This document shows positions 13,430 to 24,719 of a stretch of 64,000 bases of DNA, piece by piece. Position 1 is the first letter of the stretch. The number at the start of each line of letters is the position of its first letter. A program made the translations under genes and the position numbers. The notes beneath the pieces were generated by a model. The model made no database searches and was not told where the DNA came from. It was given only the letters and a program-made list of their open reading frames with translations. The stretch is taken from assembly GCA_019914995.1 (NCBI GenBank), contig CM034132.1, positions 5,789,501 to 5,853,500 of the forward strand, in the 5' to 3' direction. Origin of the DNA: Acanthochlamys bracteata (Eukaryota; Streptophyta; Magnoliopsida; Pandanales; Velloziaceae).

Positions 13430-13794
13430 GAATATTGCTAGACAAAATTACCTTAATCTTCTCTTCCCACCACTCCTTATCTACATCGATTGTGTTTCGA
13501 GTATAAACCCATCCGAACCTGACTCTCTAATAATTAAATACTTTACAAGCGTTCTAATCAACCTTGATACCATCCCATTTATTTTTTAATTACTTTCACT
13601 CAACCTCATGGTTAAAATTTTTTTGAAATGCTTGTTTGCCTAGCTTTGCATATTAAAATGGGTATCCGGTCTATTTTCTTTTTGAATTGCTTGCTCACAA
13701 AATCAATAAATTCTGGATGGACAATATTTATCCATTTAATTATGTTCCCATTCTTGGTGGACGTGTGTTTTTGTTGGATATTTGATTTAAACAT
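13430..13794 (-). pseudogene. Myb/SANT-like DNA-binding protein of a Harbinger element, left copy
   Basis: From an ATG at 13794 the frame reads MFKSNIQQKH..., then HPEFIDFVSKQFKKK. After stops and frameshifts it ends with DKEWWEEKIKVILSSNI near 13430-13480. The E-W-W-x-E-K-I-K-V block is diagnostic of the plant Myb/SANT-like domain that accompanies PIF/Harbinger transposases. It matches the plus-strand copy at 16431-16970 from the first codon to this block. It lies upstream of the transposase on the same strand, the usual two-gene layout. Confidence 0.75.
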
Positions 13795-13829
13795 ATAAAA
13801 AATGTAACGCTCTTAAGGCCATAATCGTT

Positions 13830-15085
13830 GAACAAGAGTTTAGAATTTATGATTTTGAGTGTTGAGTTTAGATTTTACAGTTTGGAATTTGGGGTTTGGA
13901 GTTTAGAGTTGAGGATTTAGGGTTTGGGGTTGGGTTAGAGTTTAAGGTATAAGGTTTGAAGTTTGGGGTAGAGTTTAGTGTTTAGGGTGAGTTTTAGGAT
14001 TTAGAATTTAGTGTTTAGGATGGGTCTTAGGGTTTACGATTTAGGATTTAGGGTTTGAGAGTTAGTGTTTGGGGTTCGGGATGCAGGATTTGGAGTTTAG
14101 GATTTAAGATTTGAAGTTTGGGGTTTAGAGTTTAGGGTCTAGGATTTAGGGGTTCAGGTTAGGTATTAGGTACAATGTTTAGGGTTTGAGATGTAGGGTT
14201 TCGAGGTTAGGTTTTAGGATTTACAGTCTAGGGTTACTGGTGTTGATTTTAGGATTTGGGGTTTAGGGCTTTAGATTTGGAGCTTAGGATTTACGATTGA
14301 GGGTTTAGGTTTTAGAGTTTAGGTTTGGAGTTTTAGATTTAGGAGTTAGTGTTCGGGGTTTGGAGTTTGAGGTTTAGGATTTTCGATTTAGAAATAAAAC
14401 TTTGAGGTTGAGGGTTTAGGGCTTGGTATTTAGAGTTTAGGGTTTGGAGTTTGGAATTTGGGGTTGATGGTTGAGGATTTGGTGTTTATTGTTAGGGGTT
14501 TAGAATTTAGGATTTGTGGTTTATGGTTTAAGTTTTGGTGTTTCGATATTATAGTTTAGGGTATAGAATTTAGGGTTTAGGATTTGGGGTTGGGTTTAGG
14601 ATTTGGGTTTTGGGTTTAAGGTTTAGTGTCAGGGTTTAGGTTTGACTATTTGTGGGTTCAAATTTATGGTTTAGGGTGTAAGGTGTAGGGTTTAGGTGTT
14701 TAAGGTTTGAGATGTAGGGTTTGGAGTTTGGGTGTTAGAATTTATGGTTTCGGGTTAGTGGTTTAGATTTAGGGTTTAGGATTTAGAGCTAAAGATTTGG
14801 AGCTTAGGATTTACGATTTAGGGTTTAGCTTTAGTGGTTTAGGTTTGAAGTTTTGGATTTAGGGCTTTGTGTTTGGGGTTTTAGATTTTGGATTTAGAAA
14901 TAAAAATATGGGGTTTAGGGTTTAGGGCTTGGTGTTTAGGGTTTAGGGTTTGGAGTTTGGTATTTGGGATTGATGGTTTAGGATTTAGGGTGTACGGTTT
15001 GGGGTTTAGAATTTAAGATTTTTGGTGTAGGGTTTAAGGTTTGGGTTTTATGGTTTGGAGTTTCGGGTTTGGAATTTACAATTTT
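13830..15085 (+). repeat. Degenerate telomere-like array, TTTAGGG strand
   Basis: About 1.25 kb of irregular variants of GTTTAGGGTTTAGG (GATTTAGG, GTTTGGGG, GGTTTAGA). Perfect adjacent TTTAGGG units are few, so it is an old or imperfect array. All units face the same way. It begins about 40 bases upstream of the left Myb/SANT-like start codon. Confidence 0.9.
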
Positions 15086-15919
15086 GGTGTTTACCTCTTC
15101 GCTCTCAAGGATCATTATTCAGCAACTTAAGCCCGCATTCTAAACCTAAGATCTCAAACCCTAAACCCTATACATGTAATGCAACAATAAGCCATACTAG
15201 TACAATGTTTTACGAGAATCGAAGCAAACGTATGCTCTCAAAGTTTATGAATGATCAATCGAAGCAATAAGCTACCTAGCTATCTTATTTAGCATTGTAA
15301 AAGGCAACAATCCTTATGAAATCATCATAAGGCTAGTAAGTATTTAGGCAATAACCAAATCTCTTTGGCTAAGATAAATGTAGCGTACATTTCCAAGATA
15401 ATAATAATATAAATTTAACGATCAAGCCATCTAACCATCTCATTTCAAATTTACTAGGTAATAAGGCAACTAAGCCTAAAAAAAAAAGAGGTCGCAAGGT
15501 AATAGGGCACCCAACCAAGCCTTAAAGAAAAAAGATGCCACATAGTTTCCTTGTTACATAGAAAATCTGAATAGGATGGTCGGGTGCCTAAGTTGTTGAT
15601 AGTGTTATTGTTACGGGAATGTTAGCCATACTTATCTTAACCAAAGATATTTAGTTGTTGACTACATGCTTCAATGCTAGTCCCACAATAATCTCTAAGG
15701 GATTGTGCTTAGTGTAATGCTAACGTAAGATGGTTGTGTGCATTGTTATGTTGAAAACTCATTGATGAAAATTTAAGAGCGTAAGATACTATAATGATCA
15801 TGAAGAATACGGACATTTGGATTGTCAAAGACCATGCATGCAAAATACAGTGTTTCGGGTTTGGAGATTTGGTTTAGGGTTTATGATTGCTCAATGAAGC
15901 TTAATAGAAATGAGGTTAA
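15086..15919. other. Centre of the telomere-like palindrome
   Basis: Mostly unique sequence without a credible gene. A short CCCTAAA-facing patch sits near 15135-15172 and a short TTTAGGG-facing patch near 15850-15885, each opposite in orientation to its adjoining long array. The ORF at 15055-15270 is largely chance. Confidence 0.6.
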
Positions 15920-16385
15920 ACACTCAACCTTAACACTAAACGCTAAACCCTTAACACTAACCCTAAAATCCTAAACTCCAAACGACCAATTCTAAACATT
16001 AAGAGCCTGAAGCCTAACCTCAAACTCTGTAGCCCTAAACCCTAACTCCAAACTCTAAATCGCAAACCTTCAACCGTAAAATCCTAACCCTGAACTCTTA
16101 CTCTAAATCCATACCTTAAACCCTAAAATTCTAAACCCTAACCCTAAATCCTAACACCAAACCGAAACCCTAACCATGAGTTCCAATCCCTAAACCCTAA
16201 AATCTAAAGTCCTAAACCCAAAACCCAATCCCCAAATCCCAAATCCTAAACCGTAAACTCCAAATCCTAAACCAAACCCTAATTCTCAAACTTTAACCCT
16301 AAGCTCTAAACCATAAACCTTTAATCCTTAACTCCAAACCCAAAATCCAAAACCCTAAACTCATAACTCCCAAACTATAAACCCT
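15920..16385 (-). repeat. Degenerate telomere-like array, CCCTAAA strand
   Basis: About 460 bp of CCCTAAA/CCTAAAC variants on the plus strand, opposite in orientation to 13830-15085. It ends about 45 bases before the plus-strand Myb/SANT-like start codon, so the two sides mirror each other. Confidence 0.9.
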
Positions 16386-16430
16386 TCTCTTACTCAATGA
16401 TGATGACTTTGAGAGATTTATATATTTGAT

Positions 16431-16970
16431 ATGTTTAGATGGAGTCTCCAAAGAGAATACGTCGATTCAAAATACATATTGTGATTAGATGGGCATATGT
16501 TGTTCATCTAAAATTTATTTATTTTTGTGAACAATAGATATCGAAGGGAAATAGGCTCGAAACCTATTTCAATATTCGAGGCTGGGCAAACATCCAAAAA
16601 GCATTTGATGAGTTTACTAGCCAAGAGGTTGAGCGTAAATAATTACAAAATTATTGGAGTAGTATAAAGATTGATTACAATGCTTATAAATAGTTGATTT
16701 GTGGAAGTCCGATTTGAGAAAGGATTTCACTCGCAACTCAATCGTTGCAGATGAGGAATGGTGGAAGGAAAAGATTAAGGTAATTCTGTCTAGTAATATT
16801 CAAGCATCATTTCCTTTAATGTTACTTCATCATAAATTTCAAGTTGAAGAAGTTCAAGAAAAAAGATTTATCTGTGCATCCCAATCGTTAACTCAATCGT
16901 TACTGTTGACGACGCGCATGTTTGGGCGCAATCTAAGTCCAAGCGGGGATAGCGATGATGTTCGTTAATG
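16431..16970 (+). pseudogene. Myb/SANT-like DNA-binding protein of a Harbinger element, right copy
   Basis: From ATG 16431 the frame reads MFRWSLQREYVDSKYI and continues, with stops and frameshifts, through FNIRGWANIQKAFDEFTSQE, LQNYWSSIKIDYNAYK and ADEEWWKEKIKVI. This is the order of the Myb/SANT-like domain found with plant Harbinger transposases (G-W-x-N-I-x-x-A-F, K-x-x-W, E-W-W-x-x-K-I-K-V). At least three in-frame stops make it a pseudogene. No transposase follows directly; a matching C-terminus occurs at 24405-24719 beyond a stack of insertions. Confidence 0.8.
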
Positions 16971-16984
16971 AAGAACTTCAATCT

Positions 16985-17942
16985 ACATTTACTACATGAA
17001 AAAGCATCATTAGTGATAAAATCTTAGGGACAAAATGATAATAGTCGCTAATGACATGAAATAGCAATCAGGAAATTATGGTCACTACTTATAAGATAAT
17101 AGCGACCAACCACATGGACGGGCGTTGTTAATTTCCATAATAGCGTCTAATCGCGGTCAATGTTACTTCAAGTAACAATGTCCAACACACGATAAATCAT
17201 TGTTCTGTAGAGTAATAACAACCATCCATCAAAGAGATCACTATTTGTTTAGGTAATAGTGACCAAGCCACCTGAATTGGTGGCTAATACGTAGGTAATA
17301 AGGATGGTGCGTGAAGTTGGTTCCTATTACTTTAGAAAATATAAATTTAAAATTAAGTAATAAAAATTTGTTTAATGAAATCTAAATAGTTGAATGTTAG
17401 TTATATATTTTATATATCATATTGGCAAAGTTTTAAATCATTTGGATAATGTTTAGTACTCTTCACAATAAATCATTTATAGAAGTATATTATTTAACAT
17501 TTTATAAATATAAATCGGAGCACTAAGATATATATACATGTGATTAATATTGTGTGAACAGTAATATTGTAGTATAGAATTATCCGATGGTTTAGATACT
17601 ATATTTTAAAATATAAAATGGCATAGTTTGTGTAAGTCGTATAATGCAACAGTATAACTGTTATGTTTGTTAAATTGGCATATTATTGCTAGCTTGTTAA
17701 TCAATTTACACAATTATAAGAATGGAATGGACATATAAATTATTACATATTTTTTTTACTACAACATTATTGTTCCAAAATTTCATTGAATTTGGATATA
17801 ATTTATTTCTCTAATTTCAGCCTATAAATTGTTAAGTCGCATACGTTTATGAATTATATTTTGTGATGGAGCACAAAATATTATTCAAATGATTGAAACT
17901 TTTATAAATTTTTTAAAATTATAAGCCATATCCAACAATTTA
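16985..17942 (+). repeat. Tandem unit copy 1 (DNA-transposon-like), main part
   Basis: Noncoding sequence with scattered TAGCGACC/TAGTGACC motifs (near 17100, 17260), reminiscent of CACTA subterminal repeats. From about 17220 it aligns with 21260-22050: shared blocks include GAAGTTGGTYCCTATTA, TATCATATTGG, AAATCGRAGCACTAA and AAAATGGCATARTTTGT. The end of this copy was displaced to 21113-21230 by a copia LTR insertion. Confidence 0.65.
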
Positions 17943-18599
17943 GATTTTGTTGGTCAAAACTGTATAACTAACTCAAGAGTGGAGGGGTGAATTGAGTTGA
18001 TATTAAAAACTTTAATGAAGTTTTCCTAACTAGAAAATTTCCTAGAAACTAGCAGCACTATAGTCGATTAGACTAAACAGAGTCACTGTTTAGTATTCTC
18101 TATTTAGTTCAACTGTATGCAATATAAGAAAATTATTCAATATACAAATACGTAAAATTTATATGGCTCAGCAAATAAATTTGCTTACGTCCACGGCTAC
18201 TATTCATCAAGAGTGAATTACACTAATCCTTATTAAAATACTACAATTACCAGTTAAGGTAATGTGTTTAGTAAACACAATTGCCTTAACAGGTTCTCTC
18301 CATGAAATGAACAACCAAAAGCCTACCATACCACAAGTCTCTATAGTAATTATCGCACAAAGCTTATCCAAGGATTTGAGCTAATATGTAGCTACTTACA
18401 AAGCTAATACAACCGAGAAGGCTTAACCAAGCACTTCTCACCGAGTGCAAATCACACTATTGTAAAGCCAAATGATTTTGTTACAAGTTTAAAGCATACG
18501 ATCTATCTCATAAAATTGAATTTATGCTCAGTAAAGTAAGGAGAGGGTAAAAAAAAATGCCAAAGATGTTATCTCAATGAAGCTCGTGCTTACGGTAAA

Positions 18600-19598
18600 G
18601 AGTAATATTGGGTCTCCAAATTAGGCTAGGCTCGGACTAGTAGCGTATAGGACTTGATAGGCCCAATTGAAAGACGGACTAGTTTGATGAATTAGGGCCG
18701 GGATAGTAGCGTAGAAGCTTAGGATGGTGCCCAACTGAAAAAGTGTATATGCTTATAAGTAGGAGATTCTAACCCTAAGAAATTGGCCAATCTTTTTAGT
18801 CTGGGGAACCAATTCTATAATTGGTATCAAAATTCGGCGGGACGGAGCCACCCGACATGTTGCTGAGGGAGAGATTATTGGGCCTCCAAGTTAGGCTAAG
18901 CATGGATTAGTAGCGCGTAGGACTTGGTGGGCCCAAATGAGAGATGGACTAGTTTTGTGGGTTATGACCGGGTTAGTAGCATAGAGGTCTGAAATGGTGC
19001 CCAAATAAAAAATGTGCTAGCTAACTTGGAAGTGAACCAGCAACTTGACTTGGGTTAGGGCAACCGAACCATGGCTTTTTGGGTTTAATAGCCCACACCT
19101 TTTAATAGTACCATATTGATTGTGTGCTGTAATATGTATGTGCTTATAAGTAGGAGATGCTAACTTTTAAAAGGTTTGTCAAGCCTTTTAATGTGAGGAA
19201 CTGACTTTACAATTGGTATCAGATCTGGGTGGGGCGAAGCCATCCGGCGTGTTGCTGGACGGGAGATTATTGTGACTCTAAGTTATGTTAGGCTCGGGAT
19301 AGTAGCGAGTAGGGCTTAGTGAACCAAAGTGAAAGACGAACTTAGTGGGTTAGAGCCGAGTTAGTAGCATAGGGGTCTGGAATAGTGCCCAAGTGAAAAA
19401 CGGCTAGCTAACTTAGAAATGGGCCAGCAACTCGCTTTGAATTGGGCCAAATGGACCATATCTTTGTGGACTTAATAGCCCACGTCCATCAATAGTCCCA
19501 CATTAAGTGGGTGGTAGAATGTGTATGTGCTTATAAGTGGGAAATGCTAACCCCTAAAAGGTTGGCCAATCCTTTTAGTTTGATGACTCGATCCTACA
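18600..19598 (+). mobile_element. Tandem array of a miniature LTR retrotransposon (TRIM type)
   Basis: Three LTR copies lie head to tail: a shortened one (18600-18819) and two full ones (18858-19211 and 19250-19598, about 350 bp each). The full ones start TGTTGCTG and share GAGATTATTG, AAGTTAGG and CTTATAAGTRGGARATGCTAA. Between copies are only about 38 bases, starting with the Met-tRNA primer site (TTGGTATCA at 18821; ATTGGTATCAGA at 19212) and ending in CCACCCGACA or CCATCCGGCG. There is no coding capacity, so movement would depend on other elements. It is not Cassandra: no 5S rRNA-like promoter is seen. Confidence 0.75.
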
Positions 19599-21100
19599 AG
19601 TAATAGCGTGTTCGCTCTCTAAAGTATTTTCTCTCTTGTGTATATTTGTAAAAGATGAGTTCTATTGTATATATTCCTATTTTTCTTATTTTTCTTTTCT
19701 CAGCAGAAGCACTTTCTAATCTCTTAACAATAGAAAAATATTTTTGTTATCTCCCTCGTGTGCCTTGTATATTGTTGTTAACTACTCTTCTACATGCAGC
19801 TATTCGGATCCATCAAGTCTTAATGGAGGTACGCATAGTGTCTCCTCGATCTTCAAGCTAGCTTTTCAAATCTCAATTAATTTACTGGTATAGCTTAATT
19901 ATATCTTTTTTTATAACACTGAATGAGCATGTCGATGGTGTTCAAATTCTCTCGCGTATGCTCTTGTTCCTTATCTATTGTGTAATATCATTGCTCATTC
20001 TAGTGGCCCGCAGCATGTTTGATGATGATCTGATCAGGTGATTGGAGTGATTAAACTCAAATTTGAAATTTTCTTCTGAGTTCATAGATTAACCATGTGA
20101 GGTTCCTATCGAGTGTTCATAGGCTCTAAGTTAGCTTGGGTCAACTTACTTGCTGTGAGCTGCAATATATAAACTTGTTTTCTAATAAAGTATACTAGTG
20201 AGTCGAAGTAAGTTATCATCTTAGTCTTTGAGTAAGAATAACTATAACATGTATTAAAAGGATGTTTATTTCATCTTGTGAATCTTAAAGCTCTTTGTAG
20301 CTTCACTATTTTCATCACTTGGTGTACTAGATTTATATAACATGTTATTGTGATGTATTATTGCAGCAATATAGTGGATCAAGTGTATGTGTACTTTTTA
20401 TTATTAGAGCTGACTTATTTTTTAATGAAATTCAATTTCTGAAATCAAATCTAGCTTGTTGACTGAATAGTTCTAATCCCACTTTAGCACTGTATTCTTG
20501 ACCATCATTTGTTGCAATTTTCTACTTTTCTTGATGTGAATTGGTAGTGATCTGATGTTCAACAAGTCCTCAAAATTCGGCTTCAAATATACTACAAAAT
20601 CTTGTTCAAACTTCATCTGAAAGTAGACTTCAGTGTTGTCTGATTTTCTACCATGCGTGTTTTTGAATTTTTTCTATATTCCATAAATTTCTAAGGTTGT
20701 GTAGATCATAATATGATGAACTCTTTCACCAGTGTTGTTGTGTGCATATTATTCTAACTCTAATAAAAAGGTCATGCTTAAAGTGAATATACATTATGAT
20801 TGAATTTGCCTCTGAAATTTGTAAAATAATAATTTTGTTTTGAATCAGGATCAGTAGCAATCTAGGCAGCTATTCTTCGTGAAACTCCTCTATGTTTTAC
20901 TCAATTTCTCTATTCTGTTCTGTTCTACTGTCTCAACACTTACCCGATTTTCATCTTTGATGTAGAGTTTCCTATATGAAGCTGGTTGGACTATGACTAT
21001 TCAGTAGAAAGAACTAGTAATTTCAATTATGCATAGCTTAATTTTAAACCATTAATCAATCAACTCATAAACTATAATTATTAATTCTTGTGATCATTAA
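19599..21100. other. Rest of the decayed copia LTR, no genes
   Basis: Lies between the TRIM array and the GATTT duplication. Small ORFs such as 19655-19861 show no recognisable features. Attributed to the LTR by its position between matching LTR ends. Confidence 0.45.
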
Positions 21101-21112
21101 TATCAACCTTAA

Positions 21113-22150
21113 GATTTCAATAGATTTTATTATTAAAATTTTATTAATTGATTTTAACTTTTTATTCTCTTAAATAATAGGAAGCCCACTTCAAATTAGT
21201 CTCTATTGCTCATATATTAGCCACCAAACTTTGAATCCAGTCTCTATAGTGTTTAGGCAATAGCGACCTACTGAGTAATCGTTAGGTTTACGTAACATTG
21301 ACCGCTTCTTTAGTCATTCACTGCACTAAAAGGAATAGGGGCCAACTCGTTCAACTTGGTCGCTAATACACAAACAGTAGGGACTAACGTGAAGTTGGTC
21401 CCTATTAATTATAAAATAAGAACTTAAAATTAATTAATAAAATCTAGATCGTCGGATGTAATTTATTTTTCATGTATCATATTGGTAAAGTTATAAAGCA
21501 TTTGGGTAATGTTTAATGATCTATTGCAACAAATAATTGGTGAACGTGTACGATATAGCAACTATAGGTATAAATCGAAGCACTAAAATCTATCCACATG
21601 TGATGAAATTTTGTCTGAACTAAAATTTTATAGTATAGAATATGTCCAATGGTTTACATATACCATTTGAAATACAAAATGGCATAATTTGTATAAGTAA
21701 TATAATGCAATAATGTAAGTATTATGTTTGTTAGCAGAGTTGCTCTTATGTTGTGAGATCATTTACTCAATTTGCATAATTATAAGAATGTAATAAAAAT
21801 CTAAATTGTTGGATATATTCTATACTACATTATTATCTATAAAAAATTTCATCAAACTTGGATATAATTTAGTGCATAAATTGTAAAATGATGTATGTCC
21901 ATCAATCATTTATTGTACTGAAGGACAAAACATCACTCAACTGATCTAAAATTTTGTCAACATAATACAACAAAAATTATGAATCACATCTAAACATTTA
22001 GATTTCATTAATTAATTTTAAATTTTTAGTTAATAGGATTGAAGTTCAAGTTAGACCTAATTGCTTATATCTTAGCGATTTTATATTTCGTTCTGGTCGC
22101 TGTTAGGTTAAGGCTGCAGCGATTGGCATCATGTTGGTCTCCATTGCCTT
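21113..22150 (+). repeat. End of tandem unit copy 1 and all of copy 2
   Basis: 21113-about 21230 is the displaced end of copy 1. From about 21250 a second copy starts: AATAGCGACC, then GAAGTTGGTCCCTATTA, CATATTGGTAAAG, AAATCGAAGCACTAAAA, and AAAATGGCATAATTTGT. The order and spacing match copy 1. Both copies end in AATTTTTAGTTAATAGGA- or TTAAATAATAGGA-like sequence followed by a CTCTATTGC/CTAATTGC block. Confidence 0.65.
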
Positions 22151-24404
22151 ATAATGGACTAGATCTGAATCGCACTGTAATGCAGACGCCTACAACCTAA
22201 CCCTAAAAACTATCCCTACCCACCATCCCTCACTCTCCTTAAGACCTAAACCTCCCTATGTACCTGATATACGTTGATCTTCTCGAGCTACTCCGTCCGC
22301 CGGGCCGAAACTTCCTTACTTGCCTCTTGTCGGCTAGGCTACTTCTTCTACACTAGCTCGTCTATCTCCGCCTCCTCTCTCGATGATTTTTACCTCTCTT
22401 GCCATGCTTGGCCGCTTACTGCTCCTTAGAGGCTATCTCCGGTTCTATCGTTCCTCTATTGCGCTCCTCTCAGCCGCCTCTGGTTCTAAAGCTACATGTT
22501 TTTTTTTTAAAGAATTATGAAAATTAGGTTATGTCTGTCGTGTTATTATAATTTTATTCATTCTTGTTTTTGAATTTGTATTGTTAAGCACTAATGATTG
22601 AGAATCTTCACTTTTTGCAATAAATACTTTTTAAAATATGATAATTGATTATAAGTAAATTTTATAAAGTTGTAATTAATCTTGAACAAATTTATTTGTA
22701 AGAAACTTATGTATATTTGTGATAACAAATAATTTAGTTCCTTAAGAAAAAAATAAAAAAAAGTAATAAGATAATATATAGGTTAATGTTTAATTAATCT
22801 TGAAAACATTTTACTTGCAATAAATTTATCTATATTTAATTTCTTAATAAATAATAAGAAATGAATAATTCAACTAACTTTTCTATATATATACTTTTTG
22901 TATGAATAAATAAGAGTTGAATGAAAATTAAAAATAAAATGAGCAAATAATTTATTGAGTTGTTAAATGATTTGCGAGGTTTGCTCGTGAACATTTGGAA
23001 GATATGGTTTGCTTGTAAACATTTAGAAGATATACAACAAATCGATATCCATGTAAATTTTCTTAAAATGTGTATTGGTAATATGAAATGTGGTTGAATT
23101 ATATATAATGAATAAAGAATTATGGAAGGTATATAACGTGGGTAGATCATGGAGAGATAATTTTATCAATAGATTGTCAGATAAAGATTGGAGAAAAGAA
23201 TGCGTTCTAAACAATAAAATAGAGAGTGAAGATAAGGATGATCTGTTATACGTCTGCTATGAGGAACACACTAACCAAACCACAGAGAATGATAAATGAA
23301 CTTGATAGATTCAATTCTCTATTAAGAGATATCAATGACCACTTGCTCAAGAAGTAGTGGGCATTTTTTTTTCTTTTTTTTATCGTAAGCTTGCTTAATG
23401 TTAAATTACGAAATTGCAGAATATAATTGATGATATTCTGCAGATATTTTATGATATTGCTCTCGATACCAATCAATTCCATCATTGTATTACGAGACAA
23501 AAAAGATATATATGTATGTAAGAAGTAATCAATTCAATCAATCAATTTCGGATTGGTTTGGGAGTGTATACATGCATGTAAGAAATAATATATATATATA
23601 TATATATAAGATGCTTGCAGTATTACGTAGGATCCACCTTGCCAAAACATGCAACACGGACGTGGAATCATCCGATTGGATTAAATAATTATACTGAGAG
23701 AAGAAAATCTATCTATACAATTTGTTGCAGATAGCATGCTTGTTGGCTTGGACTCGGAGTGGCTTTCAAGAGAGTATCAAATATTGATGCGTTATCAACC
23801 TTCTATATATAGAGAAGGATTGATATGGTTAGAGAATAACAAACCATAATTGAGATGACACAAGCATGGCCTAGCGGTAGTATATTAATATATGACAAAG
23901 AAGATCATTTATAAGTTTTCACTAGCTAAAATTGTATTTATTTCTGTAAAGGATTCGAAATAGACTTTGCCATTCCAATTTGGTGAGCTACTTGCGCAAA
24001 ATAGAGAATACTTGTATATGAGATGGAGTAATAGGGTACACGAATATTACAAAAAAGTGGGACTTGGCGAGCTTGGTAGGGCTAAATCCACTAAAGGATT
24101 TTGAGAATGACAGACTTTCTGATTAGGTTAGTCTATGCGATCTATTTGATGGTACTGAATTTACGTTGAATTTTATTTTTTTCGATCCGTATAAAATTAT
24201 TTTGCAATTTCCTAACTTTCCATATTTTTAGTGGGAGGCGTCATAAAGATCGAAAGAGTCTCAAAGTACACAACTCGATCCATACCGCAGAGGCAGTGAA
24301 AGTATTGGGAGCATTTTTTATCCGACGGGAAGTATATCCAAAATTTGGACATGTATGTTTACAATACTTGTTCATATTCATATCATAAAATGTATACAAA
24401 GTGA
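22151..24404. other. Region without recognised genes
   Basis: 22151-22500 is GC- and CT-richer than its surroundings, without a long ORF. 22500-24400 is AT-rich. ORFs at 22836-23150 (minus) and 23090-23299 (plus) overlap on opposite strands and show no motif that I recognise. An (AT)n microsatellite lies at 23587-23608. Confidence 0.4.
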
Positions 24405-24719
24405 GTGGTCACTAGACAAAGTAGAACATTGCATATGCAAAGAAGTAAGGTGAATGGAGTTAAGATTGCGACAATGGCAATACAGAACTATATCAGGACA
24501 AAAGGCGTAAATGATATGTTTGCAAATATTGAATGTGAAGCTTATTTGCCATCAGCAGATGAACTTTCTCTAACACATCGAACATTCAAATCAATAGTAA
24601 TTCTGATCAGAGTAATGAGTGGGTCAGACGTCATGATGCAATTGCAAATAAAATATGTAGACGACTATGAATGCAGATTGATATTTGTTCATATTATAAA
24701 ATTACTACAATATTTATAA
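24405..24719 (+). pseudogene. PIF/Harbinger transposase C-terminal fragment
   Basis: The ORF contains VKIATMAIQNYIRTKGVNDM and NIECEAYLPSADE; in a shifted frame SNEWVRRHDAIANKIC follows. This is the C-terminal end of plant HARBI1 transposases (the family's ATMAIHNYIR block and the final R-D-x-I-A-x-x-M-W-like tail). The catalytic centre is missing. It has the same strand as the right Myb/SANT-like copy and may be the remaining end of that element. Confidence 0.7.

Larger units (their letters stand above)
17948..21112 (-). mobile_element. Lone copia LTR, decayed, carrying a TRIM array
   Basis: The plus strand starts TGTTGGTC, then ACTCAAGAGTGGAGGGGTGAATTGAGTTG. The latter block matches, with few changes, the outer end of the Sirevirus LTRs here (compare 35022 onward). 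Near 21070-21105 it ends with sequence resembling the other LTR end (ATTATTAATTCTTGTGATCATTAATATCAACCTT). GATTT flanks both sides (17943-17947, 21113-21117) as a 5-bp target duplication. The LTR is interrupted by the TRIM array at about 18600-19598. No internal genes are present. Confidence 0.65.

Noticed and set aside
13830-16385. True telomere or CRISPR array
   Set aside because: Units are too degenerate and lack uniform spacers. The arrays are internal and face inward.
18600-19598. Cassandra element with a 5S rRNA promoter
   Set aside because: No 5S-like A box, intermediate element or C box is recognisable in the LTRs.
22836-23299. Overlapping ORFs on both strands
   Set aside because: AT-rich chance ORFs; no family recognised and no splice context.
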